7,700 nucleotides of DNA from an uncultured Acidobacteriota bacterium (GTDB lineage: Bacteria > Acidobacteriota > Vicinamibacteria > Vicinamibacterales > UBA8438), in contig CAJWMX010000122.1 of assembly GCA_913043805.1 (NCBI GenBank), positions 1-7,700 on the forward strand. The letters are read 5' to 3'. Shown here one piece after another: positions 1 through 5,103 of this stretch. The notes below the pieces were generated by a model. The model was given only the letters and a program-made list of their open reading frames with translations. It had not been told where the DNA came from and did no database searches. Positions within the stretch are counted from its first letter, which is position 1; the number at the start of each line of letters is the position of its first letter. The position numbers and the translations under genes were made by a program.

Positions 1-63
1 CGCCTCTACCACTGGATTCTCTACCACAGCCTTCCTGGCCTCAAGGAATGGGGAAAACAATGA
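1..63 (+). CDS. C-terminal tail of an unknown protein (5' end outside window)
   Basis: Frame 1 is open from the window edge for 20 codons and ends at TGA 61-63. The visible tail is rich in aromatic residues (RLYHWILYHS, then LPGLKEWGKQ). The stop overlaps the ATG of the next ORF as ATGA (60-63), the arrangement seen for coupled genes elsewhere in this window, which supports this being a real gene end. Too little is visible to name a family. Third codon positions are less GC-rich than in the genes from 297 onward, matching the first half of the following ORF. Confidence 0.55.
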   Translation, partial: RLYHWILYHSLPGLKEWGKQ

Positions 64-293
64 CCAAAGCCGACATAAGCGAGTTCCTTTTTCGCATTTT
101 ATTCTGCATCATCTTCATTGGCCTGGGCGGCGAGCATCTTTTTAAAGACGACCTCATCCGCCTGCTCGGCTACCAGCGCGGATGCACCGCCCTGGGTTAC
201 TGGCGCGACGGCGAGGACCCGATGACCGCCGTTCACCCCCACCGCACATATCACGTCAGACTCGGACTCGGCCCCGATGCCCCAAAGGACTGA
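60..293 (+). CDS. Short chimeric-looking ORF: DoxX-like N-terminus with an unrelated tail
   Basis: This encodes 77 residues from the ATG at 60, which overlaps the upstream TGA as ATGA; an in-frame ATG at 48 lies inside the upstream gene and is less likely. Residues 1-37 look like the start of a DoxX-type small membrane protein: a hydrophobic segment LFRILFCIIFIGLGG followed by EHLFKDDLIRLL. DoxX-like proteins normally run to about 130-150 residues with four membrane spans; here only the first is present. From about residue 38 the protein is polar and GC-rich (GYWRDGEDPM, HPHRTYHVRLGLG) and I recognise no DoxX feature. Codon composition changes at the same place (around 150-165), moving from codons such as ttt, att and tta to almost all G/C endings. 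This fits a fusion by deletion or recombination, or an assembly join. The ORF ends 3 bases before the PhyH gene. The DoxX resemblance is from memory of the family; function is unknown. Confidence 0.5.
   Translation: MTKADISEFLFRILFCIIFIGLGGEHLFKDDLIRLLGYQRGCTALGYWRDGEDPMTAVHPHRTYHVRLGLGPDAPKD
284..289 (+). promoter_or_regulatory. Ribosome binding site of the PhyH-type gene
   Basis: AAAGGA lies 7 bases before the ATG at 297 and overlaps the last codons of the preceding ORF. It is the clearest Shine-Dalgarno sequence in the window and supports that start. It also implies the PhyH gene is translated from a transcript running through the upstream ORF. Confidence 0.6.
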
Positions 294-296
294 TCG

Positions 297-1142
297 ATGC
301 CTTCGCTCACCCATCTACCAGCCGACTGCACGGTTGACGACATGCTCGAGGTCAGTGATCGAGACGGCGGCCTAATCGTCGAGGGCTGGTTGCATGCCGA
401 CCTCGTCGACCGCTTAAACGCCGAACTTGATCCGCTTCTGGCCGCTCACATGGGCACCGACTCGGGATCGGCGGCAAGCGACGAGTTCCTAGGCCACCGC
501 ACACGCCGGCTCCAAGGCCTCGCGGTGAAGGCCCCCACCTTCGTCGAGATCCTCACCGACGACCGCCTGTTCGGCTACGCGATGGCGATTGTCGGTCCGA
601 TCAGCCCCACCGTGATCCTCAACAACGGCGAGGTCATCGACATCGGCCCCGGCGAATCGGCACAGCCCTGGCATCGCGACGACGACGCCTGGATCCACGC
701 AAACGCCCCGGCGCCCCTAATGGTCAACACCATCGCCGCCCTCGTAGACATCACCGCCGACATGGGCGGCACGCAGGTGGCGCCGGGGAGCCACCGATGG
801 GACGACCCCGAACGGGTCCCGACCGAGGCCGAAACGGTGGCGTGCGAGCTCTCCGCCGGCGCAGCCCTGTTCTTCCGCGGCGACGTCCTGCATGCGGGCG
901 GGGCCAACACCACGGCTGACCGTTGCAGACGGGCACTCTCGACCGGCATCTGTGCGGGGTGGCTGCGACCAGTCGAAAACAGCTACACCAACGTTCCGGT
1001 AGCAGCAGCCGCGACACTTCCTGACCGGGCCCGGGAACTACTCGGGTACGCCTTCTACGACGCTTCCTCGATTGGGGGCGGCTACCTCGGCTACCACGAC
1101 ATGGGTGACCCTAAGAAGCTGTTCGACACAGCCGAGGGCTAA
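297..1142 (+). CDS. PhyH-type Fe(II)/2-oxoglutarate-dependent dioxygenase
   Basis: The 281-residue protein matches the phytanoyl-CoA dioxygenase (PhyH) family in length and motifs. The double-stranded beta-helix iron site is visible: WHRDD gives H126 and D128, and LHAGG gives the distal H199. A downstream RRALSTG (R211/R212) supplies the usual arginine for the 2-oxoglutarate carboxylate. The stretch GGTQVAPGSHRW (157-168) is the typical loop before the C-terminal strands, and GWLRPVENSY follows the core as in many bacterial members. No signal peptide or membrane span is seen, so it should be cytosolic. Family chemistry is oxidation, usually hydroxylation, of an organic substrate coupled to 2-oxoglutarate decarboxylation. 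PhyH paralogues act on very diverse substrates, so phytanoyl-CoA should not be assumed. The start is supported by AAAGGA at 284-289. The TAA stop overlaps the stop of the convergent transporter gene. Confidence 0.9.
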   Translation: MPSLTHLPADCTVDDMLEVSDRDGGLIVEGWLHADLVDRLNAELDPLLAAHMGTDSGSAASDEFLGHRTRRLQGLAVKAPTFVEILTDDRLFGYAMAIVGPISPTVILNNGEVIDIGPGESAQPWHRDDDAWIHANAPAPLMVNTIAALVDITADMGGTQVAPGSHRWDDPERVPTEAETVACELSAGAALFFRGDVLHAGGANTTADRCRRALSTGICAGWLRPVENSYTNVPVAAAATLPDRARELLGYAFYDASSIGGGYLGYHDMGDPKKLFDTAEG

Positions 1143-1852
1143 CGGGGCATGGGCTGCGTCCCCCGGATCCGCCACCAGCCAAGAGCGAGCAGAAACAGGC
1201 TCATCGCAGACGTCGTGAACCACACCCGGCTCGCGCCACCAGTTTCGTAGAGGATGGCGGCTGGGTAGGCCCAGGCGCCCGCGCCCGCGACCTGGACCGC
1301 TCCCATAAGACCAAGTGCCGCGGCCTGCCGCTCCTCTGGGACCGATCGGGAGATCGCGACCTGACCGCCTATAAACCCGTACCCATCGGAGACTCCGGAC
1401 GCCACCATCACGGCAGCCAGCGACCAGACGCCGGGAACGATGCCGCACAGCGCGCTTAAGCCGGCGCTGATTCCCATGCCAACAGTGGCGACGGTCACCC
1501 CACTCGATCGGTCCGCGACCTTTCCGGCATGGGTGCTCACGGCCAAGAGCGGTACAGCGAAAAGGGTGAGAGCCACACCGGTCTCGAAGGCACCGCTGCC
1601 CCGATCCTTGAACATCAGCGCCACGACTGACTCGTACGCGCCGATCAACAGGAAATAGCCGAAGATAAGGATCAGCGCGCCCTGGAGTCTGCGGATCCGC
1701 AGGAGTCCCAACGAGTTGACGGTGCGTTCTGTCTTGCGTCCCTTGTCGGAGGGAAGACGCACCACAAAAGGTACGAAGAGGGCGACGACCACAGCGAAGA
1801 CAAGAAACGGCAACCGCAGGTCACCCGCCTCAACGAGGGCGGCCGCCGCCAC
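1139..1852 (-). CDS. C-terminal part of the interrupted MFS transporter (TM5/6-12)
   Basis: The frame downstream of the TAG continues open, and the first possible restart is GTG 1852, eight codons after the break. It encodes 237 residues. These begin in the TM5-6 region (PFLVFAVVVALFVPFVVRL), followed by the charged central loop (PSDKGRKTERTVNS) that separates the two six-span halves, then the C-terminal hydrophobic segments ending LFLLALGWWRIRG. No ribosome binding site is evident before GTG 1852, so independent expression is doubtful. It is best read as the remainder of one gene rather than a gene in its own right. Confidence 0.5.
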   Translation of the reverse strand: MAAAALVEAGDLRLPFLVFAVVVALFVPFVVRLPSDKGRKTERTVNSLGLLRIRRLQGALILIFGYFLLIGAYESVVALMFKDRGSGAFETGVALTLFAVPLLAVSTHAGKVADRSSGVTVATVGMGISAGLSALCGIVPGVWSLAAVMVASGVSDGYGFIGGQVAISRSVPEERQAAALGLMGAVQVAGAGAWAYPAAILYETGGASRVWFTTSAMSLFLLALGWWRIRGTQPMPR

Positions 1853-1876
1853 CGGCCCCCCCGCAAACCCGCCGAT

Positions 1877-1879
1877 CTA
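1877..1879 (-). other. In-frame amber codon inside the MFS gene
   Basis: CTA on the plus strand is TAG in the transporter frame. The codons on both sides (GGC before, ATC after) keep the frame. One base change from GAG, CAG, AAG, TGG, TCG, TTG, TAC or TAT would create it. TAG also serves as the terminal stop of this same gene and of the TetR gene and the 4588-5103 gene, so general recoding of TAG in this organism is unlikely. Confidence 0.85.
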
Positions 1880-2305
1880 GCCGATGGCGAGGCGACCCAG
1901 GTTTTCGCCGGACCGCTCCGGATCGAGCACCGTCACGGCTCGGCGGATGCCCGGCATCAGCATGCCGCCGGCGAACCCGAGCACCCCACGGGCCAGCGTC
2001 CACACGGCCAGGGTGTCGGCTACCACCATTAGAAGAAGTCCACCAATACTCAATACCGTCCCGGCGATCGCCATCTGGCGGCCGTAACCGCGGTCGGCAA
2101 ATGGGGAAAGTGCGATCTGGGCCAAGAACGATGCAAAGAATCCGGCAGTGACGATGATGCCGATCTCGGAGTCGGCGAACCCGAGTTCGTCCCGCAACTC
2201 ACCGAGCACGGCGATGATTCCACCGATCGCCCCCATCGTGATCGCCATCACGATCTGGTACGGCAGGACCGCCCGGGCCCGCGACACCGTGGGAGCGGGG
2301 GTCAC
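1877..2305 (-). CDS. N-terminal part of the interrupted MFS transporter (TM1-4)
   Basis: This is the product if TAG 1879-1877 is obeyed: 142 residues from a GTG start. About four hydrophobic segments are visible: near residues 12-35, 48-68, 78-97 and 100-120. The antiport-superfamily motif A loop ADRGYGRQ follows the second. The chain ends at GRLAIG, just before the expected fifth span, so it could not form a working carrier alone. The GTG lies in a GTGA overlap with the preceding VOC gene and has no Shine-Dalgarno sequence of its own, so translation is probably by coupling. Confidence 0.65.
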   Translation of the reverse strand: MTPAPTVSRARAVLPYQIVMAITMGAIGGIIAVLGELRDELGFADSEIGIIVTAGFFASFLAQIALSPFADRGYGRQMAIAGTVLSIGGLLLMVVADTLAVWTLARGVLGFAGGMLMPGIRRAVTVLDPERSGENLGRLAIG

Positions 2306-2769
2306 AGGTCGGCTAACGAAGCCAGGCTTGAACCGGCCGACATGAGTTCGAGGATGGTGCCGAACGGATCGCGGCAGTAGACCGCGGCGGCACCGGCATC
2401 ATCGAGTTCTAGAGGCTCGCCGGTGGTCGTGCCCCCCAGTTCGATGACCCGGGCCAGCGCGGTGGGGACATCGTCGACCTCAATGGCCAGATGACGCAGC
2501 CCGCGCTCGTGTGCGCCGAGGGTGCCGGGGTCGGGTCCGTACTTCTCGGGAGCGTGGTACACCCACAACTCAAGGTACGAGTTCAACCCGCGCAGCATTA
2601 CCCCGTCGGCCGAAGATCCCTCAAGTCCGACGGCACCGTCAATCTCCGGGCTTGGAGGGCGCCAGGTGTCGCGTTCGACAATCTCCATGCCGAGAAGTGC
2701 GCCGTAGAAGGCGACCGCAACATCGAGGTCGTCGACCACGAGGGCGGCGTGGTGGATCCCGCGGATCAC
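2302..2769 (-). CDS. Single-domain VOC-family metalloenzyme (glyoxalase/epimerase-like)
   Basis: The 155-residue protein belongs to the vicinal oxygen chelate superfamily. The start GIHHAALVVDDLDVAVAFY and the C-terminal CRDPFGTILELM are typical of the two beta-alpha-beta-beta-beta modules. All four expected metal ligands can be placed: H7, E67 (YLELWV), H93 (RHLAIEV) and E141 (ILELM). Members include glyoxalase I, methylmalonyl-CoA epimerase, fosfomycin-resistance proteins and ring-cleavage dioxygenases; the sequence does not decide between them. The intact ligand set suggests a catalytic protein. The start is GTG 2769 in a GTGA overlap with the two-domain VOC gene, and the TGA stop overlaps the MFS start in the same way. 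It is therefore the middle gene of a translationally coupled operon. No signal peptide is seen, so it is presumably cytosolic. Confidence 0.87.
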   Translation of the reverse strand: MIRGIHHAALVVDDLDVAVAFYGALLGMEIVERDTWRPPSPEIDGAVGLEGSSADGVMLRGLNSYLELWVYHAPEKYGPDPGTLGAHERGLRHLAIEVDDVPTALARVIELGGTTTGEPLELDDAGAAAVYCRDPFGTILELMSAGSSLASLADL

Positions 2770-3638
2770 GCGGCCAACCGCTCGCGGATCTGTACCAAAT
2801 TGCCGCTTGGCTCACGGACATACCCGGTACGGCATCCGATGCGGTCATCATGGGCTGGGGCGCTGACCTCGCTGAACCCGGCAGCTAGGGCATCCCGCCA
2901 CGCCTGCTCGACGTCAGCGGCCTGATAGAGGATCGTCGAGATACACGGACCATGTTGCTCTACCAGCGCCCGTTCGGCCTCGGTGGCCGGGGTCGCGAGC
3001 ACGGTCACGCACTCCCTTACGCCATAGGTGTCGTCGGCCAGATAGACGAGGCCGTCGTTGCTAGATCGGGAGTCAAGGATCACTCGCTGCCCCAGAACCC
3101 GGGAGTACCACTCGACCTGATCGTCGAGATCACGGCACAACTGCACATGACCCAGGGTCTGCAGGCCGACATGGCCAACTGGATGGAACTCGACGTCGGG
3201 GGTCTTGAACCCGCCGACGTACTCCATGATCTCGATCCAGCGCCCCTCGAGATCGATCGCCACGAACCCGTTGTAGGTGCCGCCAAACTCCTCGTATGGC
3301 ATGGCCACGGTGGCACCGGCCTGCTGGAGATGGTCCACGGTGGCAAGAGCGTCGGGCACGATCCAGCAGATGTGATTGATACCCGAGTCGTGCTCGGCGA
3401 ACCACTGCCGCTCGTATTCGAACTGGTAGGGCCCGGCCTCGAGCTGCATCTGGAAGGGACCGCCACAGGCAAGGAAGGTGTAGTCGACACCTCCCTCGCT
3501 CGTCTGGTGCATATCGGCGTACCCCTCCCAGTAGTAGGCGGGGATGCCGTGGTACCAGCGAAGCCAGGTCCACATAGCGTCGCGCGGGTTCTTCTCGTAT
3601 ATGCAGGCGTGGTGCAGTTGGTAGGTCGGGCTTGTCAT
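2766..3638 (-). CDS. Two-domain VOC-family protein (extradiol dioxygenase-like fold)
   Basis: The 290-residue protein has two VOC domains, about residues 5-142 and 160-288, the size and layout of type I extradiol dioxygenases. In domain 1 a plausible metal set is visible: H10 (LHHACIY), Q65 (FQMQLEAGP), H89 (INHICWIV) and E136 (RWIEIMEY). A Gln ligand at the second position is known in methylmalonyl-CoA epimerase. In domain 2, which carries the iron in true extradiol enzymes, H164 (LGHVQL) remains. The next histidine is replaced within CISTILYQA, and the closing glutamate is Gln283 in NLVQIRE. So ring cleavage by the classical site looks unlikely; an epimerase, lyase or other VOC reaction in domain 1 is as plausible. 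It is the first gene of the operon, starting at ATG 3638 next to the palindromic operator and divergent from the TetR gene. No Shine-Dalgarno sequence precedes the ATG. Confidence 0.87.
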   Translation of the reverse strand: MTSPTYQLHHACIYEKNPRDAMWTWLRWYHGIPAYYWEGYADMHQTSEGGVDYTFLACGGPFQMQLEAGPYQFEYERQWFAEHDSGINHICWIVPDALATVDHLQQAGATVAMPYEEFGGTYNGFVAIDLEGRWIEIMEYVGGFKTPDVEFHPVGHVGLQTLGHVQLCRDLDDQVEWYSRVLGQRVILDSRSSNDGLVYLADDTYGVRECVTVLATPATEAERALVEQHGPCISTILYQAADVEQAWRDALAAGFSEVSAPAHDDRIGCRTGYVREPSGNLVQIRERLAA

Positions 3639-3660
3639 GCAATTATCGGATCGTTGACTG

Positions 3661-3666
3661 ATTATG
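3661..3666 (-). promoter_or_regulatory. Candidate -10 box for the VOC-VOC-MFS operon
   Basis: On the minus strand the operator arm reads CATAAT, the mirror image of the TetR -10. It would give a transcription start near 3654 and a short leader of about 16 bases before ATG 3638. The region 17 bases upstream (minus-strand CCCTGA) is a poor -35, so this promoter would be weak or use another sigma factor or an activator. A second box, GATAAT at 3647-3642, is too close to the ATG for a normal leader. Confidence 0.35.
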
Positions 3667-3682
3667 GGTCTATACCCATAAT
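3661..3682. promoter_or_regulatory. Palindromic operator, probably for the TetR-family repressor
   Basis: This is a perfect inverted repeat: ATTATGGGT (3661-3669), a 4-base centre CTAT, then ACCCATAAT (3674-3682). It sits in the 50-bp gap between the divergent TetR and VOC genes and covers the spacer and -10 of the TetR promoter. Because of its symmetry each arm carries a CATAAT box, one facing each way. A bound dimer would block RNA polymerase at both promoters. Binding by the adjacent regulator is inferred from position and family habit; I noticed no second copy in the window. Confidence 0.75.
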
Positions 3683-3688
3683 ATCAGG

Positions 3689-4282
3689 GTGCCCCGCGTT
3701 AGTGAAGCGACGAAGACCACCCACAGGCGGCGACTCCTTGACGCCGCGGCCGACGCGTTCGCCACCCACGGTCTGCACGGAGCCCGCATAGACGACATCT
3801 CTCTCGCCGCTGGTCTCGCCAAGGGCACTGTCTACAACTACTTCGATTCCAAGCAAGACCTCTTCCGCGAGGTGATCGCTTCCTGGGCCTCTCGTGTCAC
3901 CGCTGCACGTAGGCCAGTCGATGACGACGCCTCGATCCGCGACCAACTCATCGCCCTCGTCGACGCCGACATGACCATCATGCGCGAATTTGAGCCCTTC
4001 GCCCGTGCCGCCTTCCGCGAGGTCCTCTCCCCCGCGGCCGCCGATCCCACCGATCTCGTCCCGACATCCGACCCCGTCGACAACGAGATCCGAGCTGCGT
4101 TGACCCTGGGCCTCTGCCGCGGCGAACTCCGCCCCGATCGCACAGTCGACGAACTCGCCCAACTTTTCGCCGCCGGCATCAACGGCCTCCTCATCCAGCG
4201 ATGGCTCCCCGGACCTACCGTCGAACTCAAGGACATCTCCCGCCTCGCCGTCGACCACTTCCTGAACGGCGCCGCGTCTTAG
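3689..4282 (+). CDS. TetR/AcrR-family transcriptional regulator
   Basis: The 197-residue protein has the usual TetR size. The N-terminal helix (RRRLLDAAADAFATHGLHG, about 13-31) and helix-turn-helix (IDDISLAAGLAKGTVYNYF, 34-52, followed by SKQDLF) are textbook. The C-terminal part (about 80-195) is all-helical, variable and should bind the inducer and form the dimer. The GTG start at 3689 gives the typical N-terminus MPRVSEATK and sits 7 bases after a -10 box, so the mRNA is probably leaderless. It is divergent from the VOC-VOC-MFS operon with a 22-bp perfect palindrome between them, so it most likely represses both that operon and itself, with release by a pathway compound. The stop is TAG. 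Confidence 0.92.
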   Translation: MPRVSEATKTTHRRRLLDAAADAFATHGLHGARIDDISLAAGLAKGTVYNYFDSKQDLFREVIASWASRVTAARRPVDDDASIRDQLIALVDADMTIMREFEPFARAAFREVLSPAAADPTDLVPTSDPVDNEIRAALTLGLCRGELRPDRTVDELAQLFAAGINGLLIQRWLPGPTVELKDISRLAVDHFLNGAAS

Positions 4283-4587
4283 CCCGTCGGCGTCGACGAG
4301 GAGCGACTCCGTAGAGAGCCGTTCGATCAAGTGAGCCTGAGCGGGCTTGAGGTCCTCCCGACCGGGATCCTGATGAACGAGTGGGACCAACACGTGTCGG
4401 TGACCGGGCCCGGACCTTCCACCGCTGACGGTCGGAGACAAGATGACACCTTGCTGCTATTCGGCGATGGGAAGGACGCCATGCGCGATGTGGTGGCCGC
4501 ACTTCTCTTCTCTCCGGTTGAGGACCACACCTCGCTCACTGGGTAGCCAAGCCACCAGGATCGGTGGGGCATCTCATGGATTCGGAC
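4283..4587. other. 305-base gap between convergent genes, no convincing gene
   Basis: This lies between the TetR stop (+) and the stop of the 4588-5103 gene (-). The plus-strand TetR frame stays open after its TAG for 87 more codons, to TAG 4544-4546. An internal GTG at 4331 would give 71 residues with fairly GC-rich third positions (for example LSGLEVLPTGILMNEWDQ). I recognise no family and see no ribosome binding site, so I do not call it. Small palindromes occur (CCGGGCCCGG at 4404-4413, CGTCGACG at 4291-4298), but none is followed by a T-tract. No clear terminator is visible for either converging unit. Confidence 0.5.
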
Positions 4588-5103
4588 CTAGTCCCTCATC
4601 AGTCCAGCGACGTCGGCAGGGTCCGTCCGGGAGGGGGCGAGAAATTCGAGACGTGCCGTGAAACCGACGTAGTCCCAAACCATTTGGCTGCCCTCTCGTC
4701 GACGCCGAACCTCGATCGGCAATCCCTCCGGCCGCAGAACGTGCACACCGTCCTCGTAACTGGCCACAACGTGGATCTCGGTGGCCTTATCGAACTCGGC
4801 GACGTCGTGGACTCCCCGCTCCAAGGTTCCATCGCATCGCATGTCGTGGATGACGCCTCCGCCTGTTACAACCAGCCTGTCTCCCCGCTGTTCGACCCGC
4901 TGGACATGGTGCAATGCCGGGTGATTCGGTTGGCTCTGGTCGTCGACTAGAACCTCAACCGTGCGCCAGTAGCCGTCTAAGTCGGGAGCGTCTGCAGGAG
5001 TTGGCTCGGAACAGCCAACCAGGACAGGTGGCGGCCAGATGGCCCAGCCCCCGGCAGGAGTGTGGGCGACAGGGACGGCGTCGATAGTGCGTTCCTCGTT
5101 CAT
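4588..5103 (-). CDS. Conserved-looking protein of unknown function, coupled to the sulfatase
   Basis: The 171-residue protein comes from ATG 5103, which overlaps the sulfatase TGA as ATGA (5103-5100), so it is the second gene of that unit. After a proline-rich start (1-40), residues 41-156 alternate short hydrophobic and charged stretches, as in a small beta-barrel: DGYWRTVEVLVDD, GDRLVVTGGGVIHDMRCDG, EIHVVASYEDGVHVLRPEG, MVWDYVGFTARLEFL. This resembles lipocalin-like folds but I cannot assign a family. Several residues could bind a ligand or metal (H61, H65, H66, H86, C90, H99), though none forms a motif I know. No membrane span is seen. Coupling suggests a role tied to the sulfatase, such as binding its substrate or product; this is inference. 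Confidence 0.75.
   Translation of the reverse strand: MNEERTIDAVPVAHTPAGGWAIWPPPVLVGCSEPTPADAPDLDGYWRTVEVLVDDQSQPNHPALHHVQRVEQRGDRLVVTGGGVIHDMRCDGTLERGVHDVAEFDKATEIHVVASYEDGVHVLRPEGLPIEVRRRREGSQMVWDYVGFTARLEFLAPSRTDPADVAGLMRD

Larger units (their letters stand above)
1139..2305 (-). pseudogene. MFS transporter interrupted by an in-frame TAG
   Basis: The frame from GTG 2305 to TAG 1141-1139 is a complete major facilitator superfamily transporter of 388 codons, a normal 12-span length, except for one TAG at 1879-1877 (codon 143). There is no frameshift. Before the stop the protein reads ENLGRLAIG and immediately after it IGGFAGGPVAAAALVEAG, which looks like the usual TM5 region with a GP motif. 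Motif A between TM2 and TM3 is seen as ADRGYGRQ (residues 70-77). The GTG start overlaps the upstream VOC gene's TGA as GTGA (2305-2302), so it is the last gene of the operon. MFS proteins are proton-coupled or uniporter carriers in the inner membrane; the substrate cannot be told. Options are a recent nonsense mutation, a base-calling error or amber readthrough. The mutation must be young, since both halves are otherwise intact. Confidence 0.8.
3654..3682 (+). promoter_or_regulatory. Sigma70-like promoter of the TetR gene, placed for leaderless transcription
   Basis: TTGACT (3654-3659) and CATAAT (3677-3682) are separated by exactly 17 bases and match the -35 and -10 consensus in five of six positions each. 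The -10 box occupies -12 to -7 relative to the G of the GTG start at 3689, so transcription would begin at or next to the start codon. No Shine-Dalgarno sequence precedes the GTG, which agrees with a leaderless mRNA. The start site itself is inferred. Confidence 0.65.

Noticed and set aside
1877..1879. Amber codon as evidence of a recoded genetic code
   Set aside because: TAG ends at least three genes in this window, including this one, at positions where the proteins look complete, so TAG is read as stop here in general.
3642..3647. GATAAT as the -10 box of the VOC operon
   Set aside because: It ends only three bases before ATG 3638, which would put the transcription start inside or after the start codon.
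2952..3791. 279-codon plus-strand ORF opposite the two-domain VOC gene
   Set aside because: It is antisense to a well-supported gene, runs through the operator region into the TetR gene in a wrong frame, and resembles no family.
4404..4413. CCGGGCCCGG palindrome as a terminator between convergent genes
   Set aside because: It has no loop of usable size and no T-tract on either side; a ten-base GC palindrome is not unusual in DNA of this composition.
3662..4441. 259-codon minus-strand ORF opposite the TetR gene
   Set aside because: Its codons are exactly aligned antisense to the TetR codons, the usual source of false frames. The part beyond the TetR gene (4283-4441) has no recognisable domain.
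5011..5103. Lipoprotein signal in the 171-residue protein (LVGC at residues 28-31)
   Set aside because: The cysteine context looks like a lipobox, but the preceding stretch holds three prolines and acidic residues and lacks a proper charged start plus hydrophobic core. A different N-terminus would be needed for export.
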